A stretch of DNA of 64,000 nt from WTJH01 sp049889695 (GCA_049889695.1 JBMHCX010000007.1:124001-188000); one strand, 5' to 3'. Counted from the stretch's first letter, positions 43,237 through 51,310 are shown. Translations and numbers: made by a program. The notes: a model not told the origin generated them from the letters alone.

Positions 43237-43325
43237 AACCAGCTAGGGATGAATTCACTCGAGAAAAAATTAGGGAGTGTGAGAAGGAAGATCATATGGA
43301 TAGATATCCATACCCTACAAGATAA
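43233..43325 (+). CDS. Possible 30-residue peptide coupled to the small gene before it
   Basis: An ATG that overlaps the preceding TGA (ATGA) opens 30 codons, MKPARDEFTREKIRECEKED and so on, a highly charged peptide ending in TAA. The 4-base overlap is the only argument for translation. It could equally be the first codons of a longer gene lost in the rearrangement that left the recombinase remnant, or chance. Confidence 0.25.
   Translation: MKPARDEFTREKIRECEKEDHMDRYPYPTR
43295..43312. repeat. Perfect 8-bp inverted repeat
   Basis: TATGGATA-GA-TATCCATA, exact arms with a two-base centre, three bases beyond the stop codon of the recombinase remnant. It could be a recombination core or a weak terminator. 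Confidence 0.4.
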
Positions 43326-43735
43326 ATCGAGCTTTTTCCATAAAAGCATCTGCATAAGAATCCCTACTTTGGGTTTTCCCTACATACTTTGAAAAAGTAG
43401 TCTCTTTAGTGTGCCCCGTAATATGCATAAGTAGCGGTGTTTCAATTTTCCCAAAATAGTTGGTGGCAAAAGAGCGCCTTAAATCATGGGCGGCTAATAG
43501 TTCCCATTTATAATATTTCCCCAATACTTTTCGCTTTGGAGCACTTGAGAGCTTATAACCCTTTACCACTTGGTTTATCCCTGCCTTTATAGCAACCTCT
43601 TTTATTAAATAATTAAACTGCTGTGCATATAGCGATTTTGGAAAATTCTCGGTTAAAAGAAATATTAAATCATAGGATATAAAACCAAATGTTGATAAAC
43701 CTCTTTATTGATTTTGTAGGTGCTGTTAAGTATTA
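43315..43735 (-). pseudogene. C-terminal remnant of a tyrosine recombinase (phage-type integrase)
   Basis: The last 118 codons are intact: FPKSLYAQQFNYLIKEVAIK, then AHDLRRSFATNYFG (catalytic Arg after His), LLMHITGHTKETTFSKYVG (His-x-x-Gly-His region and the nucleophile Tyr), and a normal end. Farther upstream, recognisable pieces (KINKEVYQHLVLYP) appear in another frame, so there are frameshifts at about 43665-43705, and the N-terminal domain and most of the core are missing. The gene is dead. It marks the right end of the AT-rich block and suggests that the block or its ancestor arrived with a mobile element. Confidence 0.75.
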
Positions 43736-43805
43736 TTCTGATTAAACAAATGATTGATATGCTTCTTGATTAAATCTTGGAATCCAGTTAAGAGCCTTTT
43801 AGTTT

Positions 43806-44507
43806 TTATACAGCTATGATTTTATGGAGCTTTGGATGTTCTTTAGGCACCATATATCCTCTAAAGATTAACCATTTATAGCCTAAAAGCGATTGTGGAC
43901 GAAAAATCTGCCAAATCGTGATTAAAAGGATGCTAATATCTAAAATAAACCCCTGATTTTGGATATAAATCATTTCAATAGCTCCTTTAGCTGGGGAAAT
44001 TACTTCTTTATAAAATTCAAGCTCATCCGTATAGTCCGATTGGGCTAATAATTCTGCCTCGTTTCGAAAGACCGCTGTAGCCAAGCCCGTTACTCCCGGA
44101 CGGATTTTTGAAAGTTCTTGTTTTACCTCTTTTGTATAGTCTTTATGGATTTTGGGCATCAACGCCCGAGGCCCTACAAAGGACAGTTCCCCTCGGAGAA
44201 TATTGACAAACTGCGGAAACTCATCAATTTTTGTTTTTCGGATAAAGTGCCCTAAAGGAGTAATTCGGCTATCGTTGGAAAGGGTAAGGGAGGATGTTTT
44301 CTCGCCTTTCTGGGCCGGTGTCATGGAGCTTAATTTGATAAAGGGGAACAATTTTCCGCCTTTCCCCACTCTTCCTTTTATATAGAAAACTTCTTTTTCG
44401 CCAGCTAATTTTTTTAAGAGGATGACAAATAAAACTATAGGGGAGGTTAGCAGTAGTCCTATTATAGCAAAGATTATATCGAAAAGTCGTTTAAAGTAGA
44501 TATACAT
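43806..44507 (-). CDS. Phosphoglycosyltransferase initiating repeat-unit synthesis
   Basis: Monotopic bacterial sugar transferase (WcaJ/PglC type), 233 residues. MYIYFKRLFDIIFAIIGLLL is the re-entrant membrane helix; then FIKLSSM, the catalytic-region motif RKTKIDEFPQFVNILRGELS and FVGPRALMPK, and RPGVTGLA. It transfers a phospho-sugar from UDP-sugar to undecaprenyl phosphate on the cytoplasmic face. Asp-Glu in KIDEFPQ is the catalytic dyad of the family. It is the third gene after wza and wzz, with a 22-bp palindrome in the gap. A C-terminal extension of about 40 residues (FRPQSLLGYKWLIFRGYMVP) exceeds the minimal PglC domain. Confidence 0.92.
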   Translation of the reverse strand: MYIYFKRLFDIIFAIIGLLLTSPIVLFVILLKKLAGEKEVFYIKGRVGKGGKLFPFIKLSSMTPAQKGEKTSSLTLSNDSRITPLGHFIRKTKIDEFPQFVNILRGELSFVGPRALMPKIHKDYTKEVKQELSKIRPGVTGLATAVFRNEAELLAQSDYTDELEFYKEVISPAKGAIEMIYIQNQGFILDISILLITIWQIFRPQSLLGYKWLIFRGYMVPKEHPKLHKIIAV

Positions 44508-44561
44508 CGATTGGATTGCTCAATTACTAAACGCAATATAATGGTTACGGACACAATGAAA

Positions 44562-44583
44562 TAATCTCATTGCAATGAGATTA
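44562..44583. promoter_or_regulatory. TCTCA-N6-TGAGA palindrome, copy 2 (22-bp perfect palindrome)
   Basis: TAATCTCATTG (44562-44572) is followed directly by its exact complement CAATGAGATTA (44573-44583). The core TCTCA-N6-TGAGA is at 44565-44580. It overlaps the wzz stop codon and lies 55 bases upstream of the phosphoglycosyltransferase start. Lack of a loop and T run speaks against a terminator. Confidence 0.6.
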
Positions 44584-45624
44584 ATCTCGGATTTCATTTT
44601 GAATACTTTTTAAAGGTTCTTTTATCAATACCCATCCACAGGACAAAACGCCTCCCAAAAACCCAAAAATAATCACAATCAGACTTCGTTTGGGGGCATC
44701 TCTCTTGTTGGGGACACTGACCGGTCTAAGGATGGAAAAGATAGGGGTGTCCTTACTGACTTGAAGGAGGGCTTGTTCGCGTTGTTGGGCCAATTCTTTA
44801 TATACAGCAAATGCCAGGTCGTAGCGGGTTTGAATTTTTTGACGTTTGCTCTGGAATAGTGCGGTTGCGATATTTTTATTACTGTCGTCGAAAAGCGCCA
44901 GTTCTTCCTGTACTTTTAAAAAAGTATATTCTTTCTCTTTGTACTGGCTTTCGATAAAATTGAGGTCTTTGCGCGCGTTTTGTACTTTATAGTCGATGAT
45001 CATTTCTTGTAATAGTTCCATAGCACTTTTGGTCACTTGGGCGACTACGCTTGCTTCTGGAATTTTATGTACTGAAAGCGATACAAAGCCTTCCTTTTCA
45101 TTGACATTAATGGAAACAATATCTCCCAATATTAACATTAAACCATAGGTTTTTTCATCTAAGCTAAGAATGTCTTTTGGAGCTTTTATGTTTGATTTTT
45201 GAGTTTTTTCTCGCTTTAGAAAATCAAACAGTCCACCCCGTTTCATTTCGAGCAAATATTCTTCAAAAGTGACTGTTTTTTGAAGTTTTTGGGATTCTAC
45301 TTTGGTATTTAACAGTTCTAGTTTATAGTGTTCACTACCCACTAAAGTAGGATAGAGATTAGCGGGAATCTCACTTCCCATATCTGCATTTAAGTTGATG
45401 CCAGCAAGAGCTGCGAGGCTGCTGACACCCCCGGGAGCTTTTGCATCTCCAGTTTGGGGGACAAAAGTAACTTCGGCTTTATAGCTGATGGGAGATATTA
45501 GGGCAACGGCTACCCCCACAAGCGATAGTGCAAAAGAAAAGACAAGAATAAACCTACGCGCTTTCCACAATTTCTTTAGGAGTTCTACCAGATCGATTTC
45601 GTCTTCGGCAACTTCTTTGGTCAT
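44581..45624 (-). CDS. Wzz-type chain-length determinant protein
   Basis: Polysaccharide co-polymerase of 347 residues with the classic topology: an N-terminal helix at about residues 24-46 (ARRFILVFSFALSLVGVAVA), a periplasmic coiled-coil-rich domain (LNFIESQYKEKEYTFLKVQE) and a C-terminal helix at about 313-335 (SLIVIIFGFLGGVLSCGWVL) preceded by PVSVPNKRDAPKRS, the Pro-rich Wzz motif. It lacks the Wzc kinase domain. It controls glycan chain length together with the polymerase. It starts three bases after the wza stop. Confidence 0.9.
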   Translation of the reverse strand: MTKEVAEDEIDLVELLKKLWKARRFILVFSFALSLVGVAVALISPISYKAEVTFVPQTGDAKAPGGVSSLAALAGINLNADMGSEIPANLYPTLVGSEHYKLELLNTKVESQKLQKTVTFEEYLLEMKRGGLFDFLKREKTQKSNIKAPKDILSLDEKTYGLMLILGDIVSINVNEKEGFVSLSVHKIPEASVVAQVTKSAMELLQEMIIDYKVQNARKDLNFIESQYKEKEYTFLKVQEELALFDDSNKNIATALFQSKRQKIQTRYDLAFAVYKELAQQREQALLQVSKDTPIFSILRPVSVPNKRDAPKRSLIVIIFGFLGGVLSCGWVLIKEPLKSIQNEIRD

Positions 45625-45627
45625 AGT

Positions 45628-47886
45628 CTACTGGTTGATGAGTGTATTGATTAATATGCCTAGGGTGGAAATACCAGAAGTAATTCCAATCCATTCTTGA
45701 GGGGACATTCTTCGTTTGTCTTCTGCTCTCTCCGGTACGACGATGGTTGCCCCTTCATTGACTTTGGGGTAGAATTTGAATCCTAGAAATGACTTTGTTC
45801 CTTTGGAAGTACCGTTGGCTTCCACCACAAATATTTTCCGTTTAAGGGCGTTGCTCTTGGTGCCGCCTGCGGCATGGATATACCCTCGGAGCGATTTTCC
45901 AGCCCTATGCGGAATGGCGGTAGGATTTAATACTGCTCCACTGATGGTAACAGATGGATCTTTGACTGATACAAATATTCGATCGCCCGACCGCAAAACG
46001 ATAGGATTTTTTTCCTCTAAGACCACCGGGATTTTGATGAAATTTTGAAGCGATACTCTCGTCAGTGAATCCCCTATTTGCTCCCCTAGGTTTTGACCTA
46101 GTTTTGTTGCTCGTTGTATATAAATCCCGTTCTGGTTCGCTCCTGAAGTGAGCCCTCCTGCTCTTTGAATGACCGAAAGAGCCGTTTCGTCGATATTTTC
46201 TAAAACAAAAGTTCCAGGTGTTTTAATTTCCCCTGAAATTCGGACCTCAGCAATGGGTCGGATATCAGGATTGGTTCTTACATTAACGATATCTCTAGGA
46301 TGTAAGGGTGGATTTTCGCTTATCAACTCCAGGTCTGGACCAAAGGCATAAGTACCGAAAAGAGTATACTGACTTTCATCCTTTTGATTGAGCGACAGTC
46401 GGTAAATTTCTACTCCAGCCGGCAGAGCATTGGCGGTGAAGCCTTCCCCTTGCAACAAGGCATCTAGGAGGGTGATACCTGGGTAAAAGGTCTGATTCCC
46501 GGTTTTTTTAATTTCCCCCGTGAGGTTGATGTTCGAGCGCTCGTTCAAGGGCACAAAAGAGGGAACGACCAGCTTATCGTTGTTTTGCAATGCAATACCT
46601 TTCGAAGCTTCTGCAGTTAGGTCTACCGAAACAACATTTTCGACTTTTCCATTTTTTTCGCGGTATAACTGCGCTCGCGTGGCAAATCCATCGTCTGTTA
46701 ATCCTCCTGAGGACTGCAGTAATGCTCCAATGGTCAAGTTCTCGGTTAAGGCATAGGTACCCGGACTATTTACAGCCCCCTCAATTATAACTCTGTTCCG
46801 ATAGTCATTTCCGAGGGCTTTTACCTCAATCTCGTCGCCTGAAGACAATTGAAGCTTTCCATAGTCTGCCGCCTTAACATTTTGAATGTTTATGCCACTG
46901 GGGGTTCTGGAGGCGAGGGTGAGGAGCTCTCTTTGGGCATTGGCCGTAAATCCGCCACCAAAAGAGAGAAGATCCGACAATGTTTCCTCTTCTAGCAGTT
47001 CAAAGCGAGCCGGGCGGTAGACTTCTCCGCTCAAATGCACTGTTTTTTCGACTGTAGGGATCAGAAGAACATCTTGGTCTCTCAGTTGTACTTTGTGGAA
47101 CTTTCCTTGGAGCAGATAGCTGTAAAGGTCGATGGTTTTGATCTTTTTCCCTTTTCTCAGGAGGCTGATGTTCCGATAGCTACCGTTTTCTGCAATTCCC
47201 CCCGCAGCATAGATGGCCAATAATGGGGAGGCAAAGCCGTTCAGACTATAAGTTCCCGGTGTGTTTGCTTGGCCGATGATATTTACCAAAATGGAACGCG
47301 CTTTTACCAAGCTGATGTCTAGAAACACCTTTTCTCCTTCGACAGTACTCCCTAAACCAGCATATATTTTTTGCAATGATCGCTGGATTTTATTTTTGGC
47401 TGCGCGAACACTTAAACCGCTAATATAGATGGGCGCAACACCCGGAATGGAAATGACCCCATCCCGACGAATTTCTGTTGTGTACGCCTGCGTGGCAGCC
47501 CCCCATAATTCAATGTAGAGTTCATCTGCAGGACCCAACTGATAGTCCTGAGGCGTAGCAATGTTGATCTGGGGTTGCAAATCAATTTTAGGGTTGTTAA
47601 AAAAAGAAGCACCAAAAACACCTGTAGTCTCAATGGGTGCAATCGGAGTTGTACTGGTGGTTTGTCCGAAAGACGTATTGTTGATGGGCGACACTTCAGA
47701 AGACCTATCACTGCTGGCCTTTGAGGTACTCGGAATTTGCCGTAGGGCTTCTTCTACTTGGCTAGGGTCGACCCCTTGAAGTTTTGCGGCGGCTTGCAGT
47801 TGTGCTTTGGTAAAATTTTGTGCGGAGCTCTGAAAAGAAAAAAACAGGGCTACGCCACAGGTGAAAGCAATGTGTTGTAAATTCAA
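45628..47886 (-). CDS. Polysaccharide export outer-membrane protein (Wza-like, several SLBB domains)
   Basis: 752-residue export channel subunit. Signal peptide MNLQHIAFTCGVALFFSFQS with cleavage before QNFTKAQLQ. The polysaccharide export domain starts at about 110 (YQLGPADELYIELWGAATQA) and is followed by multiple SLBB repeats (VNIIGQANTPGTYSLNGFAS; VIIEGAVNSPGTYALTENLT; VRISGEIKTPGTFVLENI; VTISGAVLNPTAIPHRAG). The C-terminus ends with a hydrophobic segment (WIGITSGISTLGILINTLI). Longer than E. coli Wza (379) but normal for the multi-SLBB type in Bacteroidota. First gene of the wza-wzz-phosphoglycosyltransferase operon. Confidence 0.93.
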   Translation of the reverse strand: MNLQHIAFTCGVALFFSFQSSAQNFTKAQLQAAAKLQGVDPSQVEEALRQIPSTSKASSDRSSEVSPINNTSFGQTTSTTPIAPIETTGVFGASFFNNPKIDLQPQINIATPQDYQLGPADELYIELWGAATQAYTTEIRRDGVISIPGVAPIYISGLSVRAAKNKIQRSLQKIYAGLGSTVEGEKVFLDISLVKARSILVNIIGQANTPGTYSLNGFASPLLAIYAAGGIAENGSYRNISLLRKGKKIKTIDLYSYLLQGKFHKVQLRDQDVLLIPTVEKTVHLSGEVYRPARFELLEEETLSDLLSFGGGFTANAQRELLTLASRTPSGINIQNVKAADYGKLQLSSGDEIEVKALGNDYRNRVIIEGAVNSPGTYALTENLTIGALLQSSGGLTDDGFATRAQLYREKNGKVENVVSVDLTAEASKGIALQNNDKLVVPSFVPLNERSNINLTGEIKKTGNQTFYPGITLLDALLQGEGFTANALPAGVEIYRLSLNQKDESQYTLFGTYAFGPDLELISENPPLHPRDIVNVRTNPDIRPIAEVRISGEIKTPGTFVLENIDETALSVIQRAGGLTSGANQNGIYIQRATKLGQNLGEQIGDSLTRVSLQNFIKIPVVLEEKNPIVLRSGDRIFVSVKDPSVTISGAVLNPTAIPHRAGKSLRGYIHAAGGTKSNALKRKIFVVEANGTSKGTKSFLGFKFYPKVNEGATIVVPERAEDKRRMSPQEWIGITSGISTLGILINTLINQ

Positions 47887-47938
47887 AAGTTAGGTTTTTA
47901 CAATATTGCTTCGAAATTACTAAAAAATTTAAGTTTTA

Positions 47939-48026
47939 GATTCAGGTTCTCCCCTGAATCCTTGATGTGTAGCTATTTTATTCGTTTTTCAGGTTATTTC
48001 TTAAGTCTTCTGAAGGAAACCTGAAA
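47939..48026 (-). promoter_or_regulatory. Structured leader upstream of wza with TTCAGGTT inverted repeats
   Basis: The gap before wza (47887-48213, 327 bases) holds two inverted repeats: GATTCAGG/CCTGAATC (47939-47946, 47953-47960) and TTTCAGGTT/AACCTGAAA (47987-47995, 48018-48026). The word TTCAGGTT occurs twice directly and once inverted. These could be RNA stem-loops in a long leader or protein sites. Confidence 0.4.
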
Positions 48027-48123
48027 ATAGTGTCAAATCAATGTTTACCGATAGGTGATAAGGATCATGCATTGACTTAGGTAGCCACCCAAATCTAATT
48101 TTTTTAGCCACTTATGAGAATGT

Positions 48124-48139
48124 TCTCATTATGTTGAGA
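48124..48139. promoter_or_regulatory. TCTCA-N6-TGAGA palindrome, copy 3
   Basis: TCTCATTATGTTGAGA has the same spacing as copies 1 and 2, with matching outer 5-bp arms. It lies between the divergent wza and lipoprotein genes, 44 bases upstream of the lipoprotein gene's -7 box. A second inverted repeat, ATGAGAA-TG-TTCTCAT (48114-48129), overlaps it. Confidence 0.55.
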
Positions 48140-48182
48140 TGAGTTTAAACATCATTTTATTCACTATTTAATTTAGAGATCT

Positions 48183-48190
48183 TATATTTG
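48183..48190 (+). promoter_or_regulatory. -7 element of the lipoprotein gene at 48214
   Basis: TATATTTG matches the Bacteroidota -7 consensus exactly, 24 bases upstream of the start codon. A -33 element at the expected distance is not clear, which would fit dependence on an activator. Confidence 0.5.
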
Positions 48191-48213
48191 TACTTAAACG
48201 TTTAAATACCAAA

Positions 48214-49197
48214 ATGAAAAAAGTACTATCATTATTTCTCGGACTTGCCCTTGTAACGGCTTGTTCTGATGACGACAATACTGATCCGATTCCAGTTGAC
48301 CCAACGAGCTACACGGGCGACCTTTCTATCCGATCTGTAGATCAATTAGCGAATGCTGTTGAATTAGGAGAACGTCTTACCACTTTCAATGGCGACCTTT
48401 ACATCGAAACTGGTAGCAACACAGGTATCACCGCTGCAGATGTAAGTGCTGTAACGGCTGTTATCCAATCTGTTACAGGAAACCTGACTGTTGTAAACCC
48501 CGATGGAGGGATTAATCTAACTGCGCTAACAACGGTTGGTGGAGATTATCGTGTCATTGGAAACGACGTACAGGACAATGCCCTAACCTCTGCAGGAGAA
48601 GTATACTTAAGCTACGATGGCGAATATTCCATGCCTGCTCTTACTTCTGCTACTGAAGTGGTTTTAGAGGATCTAAATGATAGTGGTAAAGGATACAGAA
48701 ACGTAACCGCTGTTTCGTTTCCAGCGCTAGCGACTAACAATGTTTTCCGAACGGCTTCTAACCGTAACGGAATGATCGTACTTCCGAATGTAACAACTAT
48801 CAATATCGAGTATGGAGCAATGGTAGACTATGTTGACGCTGCTGTAGCGACGACCATCACTGTTGAGTTTGCTGGAACAGTAGACAACCTCTTCATCAAT
48901 GCACCAGCTGCTCAAACCATTACGGTTAAAATTACGGCAGTTACTGGGGATGTTAACATCCAGGGAGGTTCTACGACTGAAGTAGAAGCATCTACTATTG
49001 CGACTGTTGGTGGAAGTGTAACGGTTGTTGCCAACGATGTAGACCTTTCAAACATGACAAGTGTTGGAGGATCGCTGAACATCGAAGCGGAAACAGTTGC
49101 ACAAGGGACTGGACGTCCGCATAACTCAGGTGGCGACGAAGGAGGTCACTCAGGAGGACATAACTCTGGTGGAAACCACAATTCAGGAGGAAACTAA
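48214..49197 (+). CDS. Lipoprotein with beta-solenoid-like repeats and Gly/His-rich tail
   Basis: 327 residues. MKKVLSLFLGLALVTAC is a lipoprotein signal with Cys17. The body is made of short beta-strand repeats with alternating Val/Thr and Leu/Ile and G-N/D turns (GDLYIETGSNTG, GNLTVVNPDGG, GDYRVIGNDV, GDVNIQGG, GSVTVVANDV, GSLNIEAE), the look of a beta-solenoid or leucine-rich-like surface protein. The last 30 residues are almost only Gly, His, Ser and Asn (SGGHNSGGNHNSGG), a possible metal-binding or flexible tail. Divergent from wza. The family is not recognised and the function unknown. Confidence 0.65.
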   Translation: MKKVLSLFLGLALVTACSDDDNTDPIPVDPTSYTGDLSIRSVDQLANAVELGERLTTFNGDLYIETGSNTGITAADVSAVTAVIQSVTGNLTVVNPDGGINLTALTTVGGDYRVIGNDVQDNALTSAGEVYLSYDGEYSMPALTSATEVVLEDLNDSGKGYRNVTAVSFPALATNNVFRTASNRNGMIVLPNVTTINIEYGAMVDYVDAAVATTITVEFAGTVDNLFINAPAAQTITVKITAVTGDVNIQGGSTTEVEASTIATVGGSVTVVANDVDLSNMTSVGGSLNIEAETVAQGTGRPHNSGGDEGGHSGGHNSGGNHNSGGN

Positions 49198-49218
49198 TCC
49201 AACTGATTTTCTTATATC

Positions 49219-49253
49219 AAAAAAGGCATTCTTTTTAGAATGCCTTTTTTTTT
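49219..49253. terminator. Bidirectional terminator between two converging genes
   Basis: Stem GGCATTC/GAATGCC (49225-49231, 49238-49244) with loop TTTTTA, preceded by six A and followed by nine T residues, so it serves both the 48214 gene and the minus-strand YjbH-like gene whose stop it touches. Confidence 0.9.
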
Positions 49254-50439
49254 AGGGTAATCTCTCTGCCACCACTTTCCGGAGAACTTCCGGATAATAT
49301 TCTCGAATCTGATGTAGAACACTTGAACCGGTGTAGAACTCTCTGGCAACGTTAGAATCGGAAATATAGTTGTAGATCAGTTCAAATTGTTCGCGGTTGC
49401 GAACACGGAGGCGTTTGGGCTTTAAATGTCTCTTCGGGCCAATGGGCACTTGAAAATCGAAGCCAACGATCTGACCGAAGGTGGTCTTGTTTAAAAATAA
49501 ACTGACATATACTTCTTTAAATTGGCGTGTCATACGCGCTTTATAGCCGAGGTCTGTAGCTAAAAAAGTACCGTAGCGAAAAGACAGGTCCGTATCGTAT
49601 TTATTCCAGCGATAAATGATTCCACCGGACATATTGTAGATATTCGAATTGTTGTTTTCAATCTCAAAATTATTGTTTAAAAAGCCCATACGTGTCACGC
49701 CAAAGTCCATCCGTAGGCGTAAACGCTCTCCATCGATAAAGCGATCCAATCGACTGTAAACGCCAAAGCGGTCGTTGGTGAAATAGCCTGCATTTAGGTT
49801 GATAAAGGTGTTGTTTTTCAGGCGAAAGTCCTGGGTAATACGCGCCAAAACCATGTATGCGTCTGCATTGTCGATCTCATTAAAGGTAGGGATATTGTAG
49901 CGTCCCGAAAGAACAGCCCCCGGGCCAAAAACCGTTTGGAGTTCTGGCTGAATATTGATCTTTTGCCGAACGGGGTTGTCAAAATTACCTAGGGTATAGT
50001 TGAGGTTAAGACCTACAATGGCATCCACCTTTTTATAGCTTTCATTGACTTTTTCTCGGGCTTCAAACAAGCGCGCCAATCCATCTACGTCAAAGCTAAA
50101 GTCGGCCGCAATTGAAAAATCTTTTGCTGAAATAGCTTTAGCCATATATTCTTGCCAGTCTTGTGCTCGAAAATGTACAGCGCTCATGGGCAGGCCTCTG
50201 TTTTGGATCAGAATTGAAATGTGTTCAATGTTTTCGCTGATTTCTAGGCTGCTTAAAACAGCCACCAATGCGTCTCCCTCGAAACGATAGCGATTATTTT
50301 CATAGGTGATATAGTAATGTCCGTCCTGAACAAACTCCGCTAGGTTTTCCAAGCCCTCGGCTTCCAGGCGTTCGATATTGTTTTGGCTCCACAGAACAGC
50401 CGTGGATAGCGCTAGGAGTGCGTATATTTTTTTCATCAA
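49252..50439 (-). CDS. YjbH-like outer-membrane protein, C-terminal-half type
   Basis: 395 residues with signal peptide KKIYALLALSTAVLWSQ. The N-terminal part (VAVLSSLEISENIEHISILI, NRGLPMSAVHFRAQDWQEYM) is soluble. The rest reads like an outer-membrane beta barrel: INIQPELQTVFGPGAVLSGR, FINLNAGYFTNDRFGVYSRL and MGFLNNNFEIENNN. The near-C-terminal motif FDFQVPIGPKRHLKPKRLRV matches my memory of YjbH exopolysaccharide proteins. It follows, by 12 bases, a second gene that looks like the other half of YjbH. Probably involved in exopolysaccharide secretion. Confidence 0.6.
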   Translation of the reverse strand: MMKKIYALLALSTAVLWSQNNIERLEAEGLENLAEFVQDGHYYITYENNRYRFEGDALVAVLSSLEISENIEHISILIQNRGLPMSAVHFRAQDWQEYMAKAISAKDFSIAADFSFDVDGLARLFEAREKVNESYKKVDAIVGLNLNYTLGNFDNPVRQKINIQPELQTVFGPGAVLSGRYNIPTFNEIDNADAYMVLARITQDFRLKNNTFINLNAGYFTNDRFGVYSRLDRFIDGERLRLRMDFGVTRMGFLNNNFEIENNNSNIYNMSGGIIYRWNKYDTDLSFRYGTFLATDLGYKARMTRQFKEVYVSLFLNKTTFGQIVGFDFQVPIGPKRHLKPKRLRVRNREQFELIYNYISDSNVAREFYTGSSVLHQIREYYPEVLRKVVAERLP

Positions 50440-50451
50440 TAGTAATTGAAA

Positions 50452-51186
50452 TTAAAGGGTATAACGATAAGCAATCGTTCCGGTGAGCTTATTTAAGTCC
50501 ATGAGACCTACCATCAGGTGTAGTTTCTCCCAAAAGTAGCCGCGCACCGCTGTGTTAAACATCCTTGTGTCATAGTCTAGAACGAATTCTAAGTTTTTTA
50601 GACTTTTATGGCTTAAACTACCGCCCCAAAAGGTACCTCTATAGTCCCGGGCTGGGAGGTCTAAGAAATCAGAAGCATTGCCCAGCGTTAGTCCCAAGCG
50701 GAAATCTTTTACATCGAAGTGCTTGGTCGCTACCCAATAAAAGGCCGAAAAATTGGAACACCCTTTGCATGTCAGGTCAAAAGCAGCACTGAGGTCTTGT
50801 ACCCCTACCGTGATATTGGGCCAATATTCTTTTTCCTCGACCAACCGCAAGCGTGCGGTAAACATCCGATCGGGGAAGTAACTGGTATTAGGGTTCACTC
50901 GGTTGTTGAGTTCGTGGGTGTAGCGAAACATCACTTCCAGATAGGGGAGTATGTTTAGGGTGATAAAGGTGTTTGCCCCGGGGCTATCCACAATTTGCCC
51001 TTGCAGGGCTCCATAGGTTCTCCTAAAATAGCCATTGGGTGTGTAGCTGGTGCCGATGGCAAAAGTTTTGTCCGGATACATGTCGGCTGAAGGGATTCTT
51101 ACCAGCCCACGGGTGCCCGACAAGGATTGCGACCAAAGGCCTTGTGCCCCTAAAAGGAGCAGGATTAGCCAAGTGAAATTTTTCAT
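50452..51186 (-). CDS. YjbH-like outer-membrane protein, N-terminal-half type
   Basis: 244 residues from the ATG at 51186; signal peptide KNFTWLILLLLGAQGLWSQ. SGTRGLVRIPSADMYPDKTF, then AIGTSY, LPYLEVMFRYTHELNNR, DRMFTARLRLVEEKEYWPNI and VATKHFDVKDFRLGLTLGNA follow the order of the YjbH N-terminal barrel. In Enterobacteria the two halves form one protein of about 700 residues; here they are separate genes 12 bases apart, co-transcribed. An upstream in-frame extension without a signal peptide is rejected. Confidence 0.65.
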   Translation of the reverse strand: MKNFTWLILLLLGAQGLWSQSLSGTRGLVRIPSADMYPDKTFAIGTSYTPNGYFRRTYGALQGQIVDSPGANTFITLNILPYLEVMFRYTHELNNRVNPNTSYFPDRMFTARLRLVEEKEYWPNITVGVQDLSAAFDLTCKGCSNFSAFYWVATKHFDVKDFRLGLTLGNASDFLDLPARDYRGTFWGGSLSHKSLKNLEFVLDYDTRMFNTAVRGYFWEKLHLMVGLMDLNKLTGTIAYRYTL

Positions 51187-51310
51187 AAAAGTGAAGTATT
51201 CATTCCAATTGCAAAATATTCTTTTCCCCATGAATGGCAAAATTAATAGCGGCGCATTTTAAACCTTCAATAATTAGTATATTGTAGCGAAACCTTATTG
51301 CATTTAATCG

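Noticed and set aside
44562..44583. 22-bp palindrome as a terminator after wzz
   Set aside because: There is no loop and no T run, and two further sites with the same core lie upstream of genes, so a protein-binding site is more likely.
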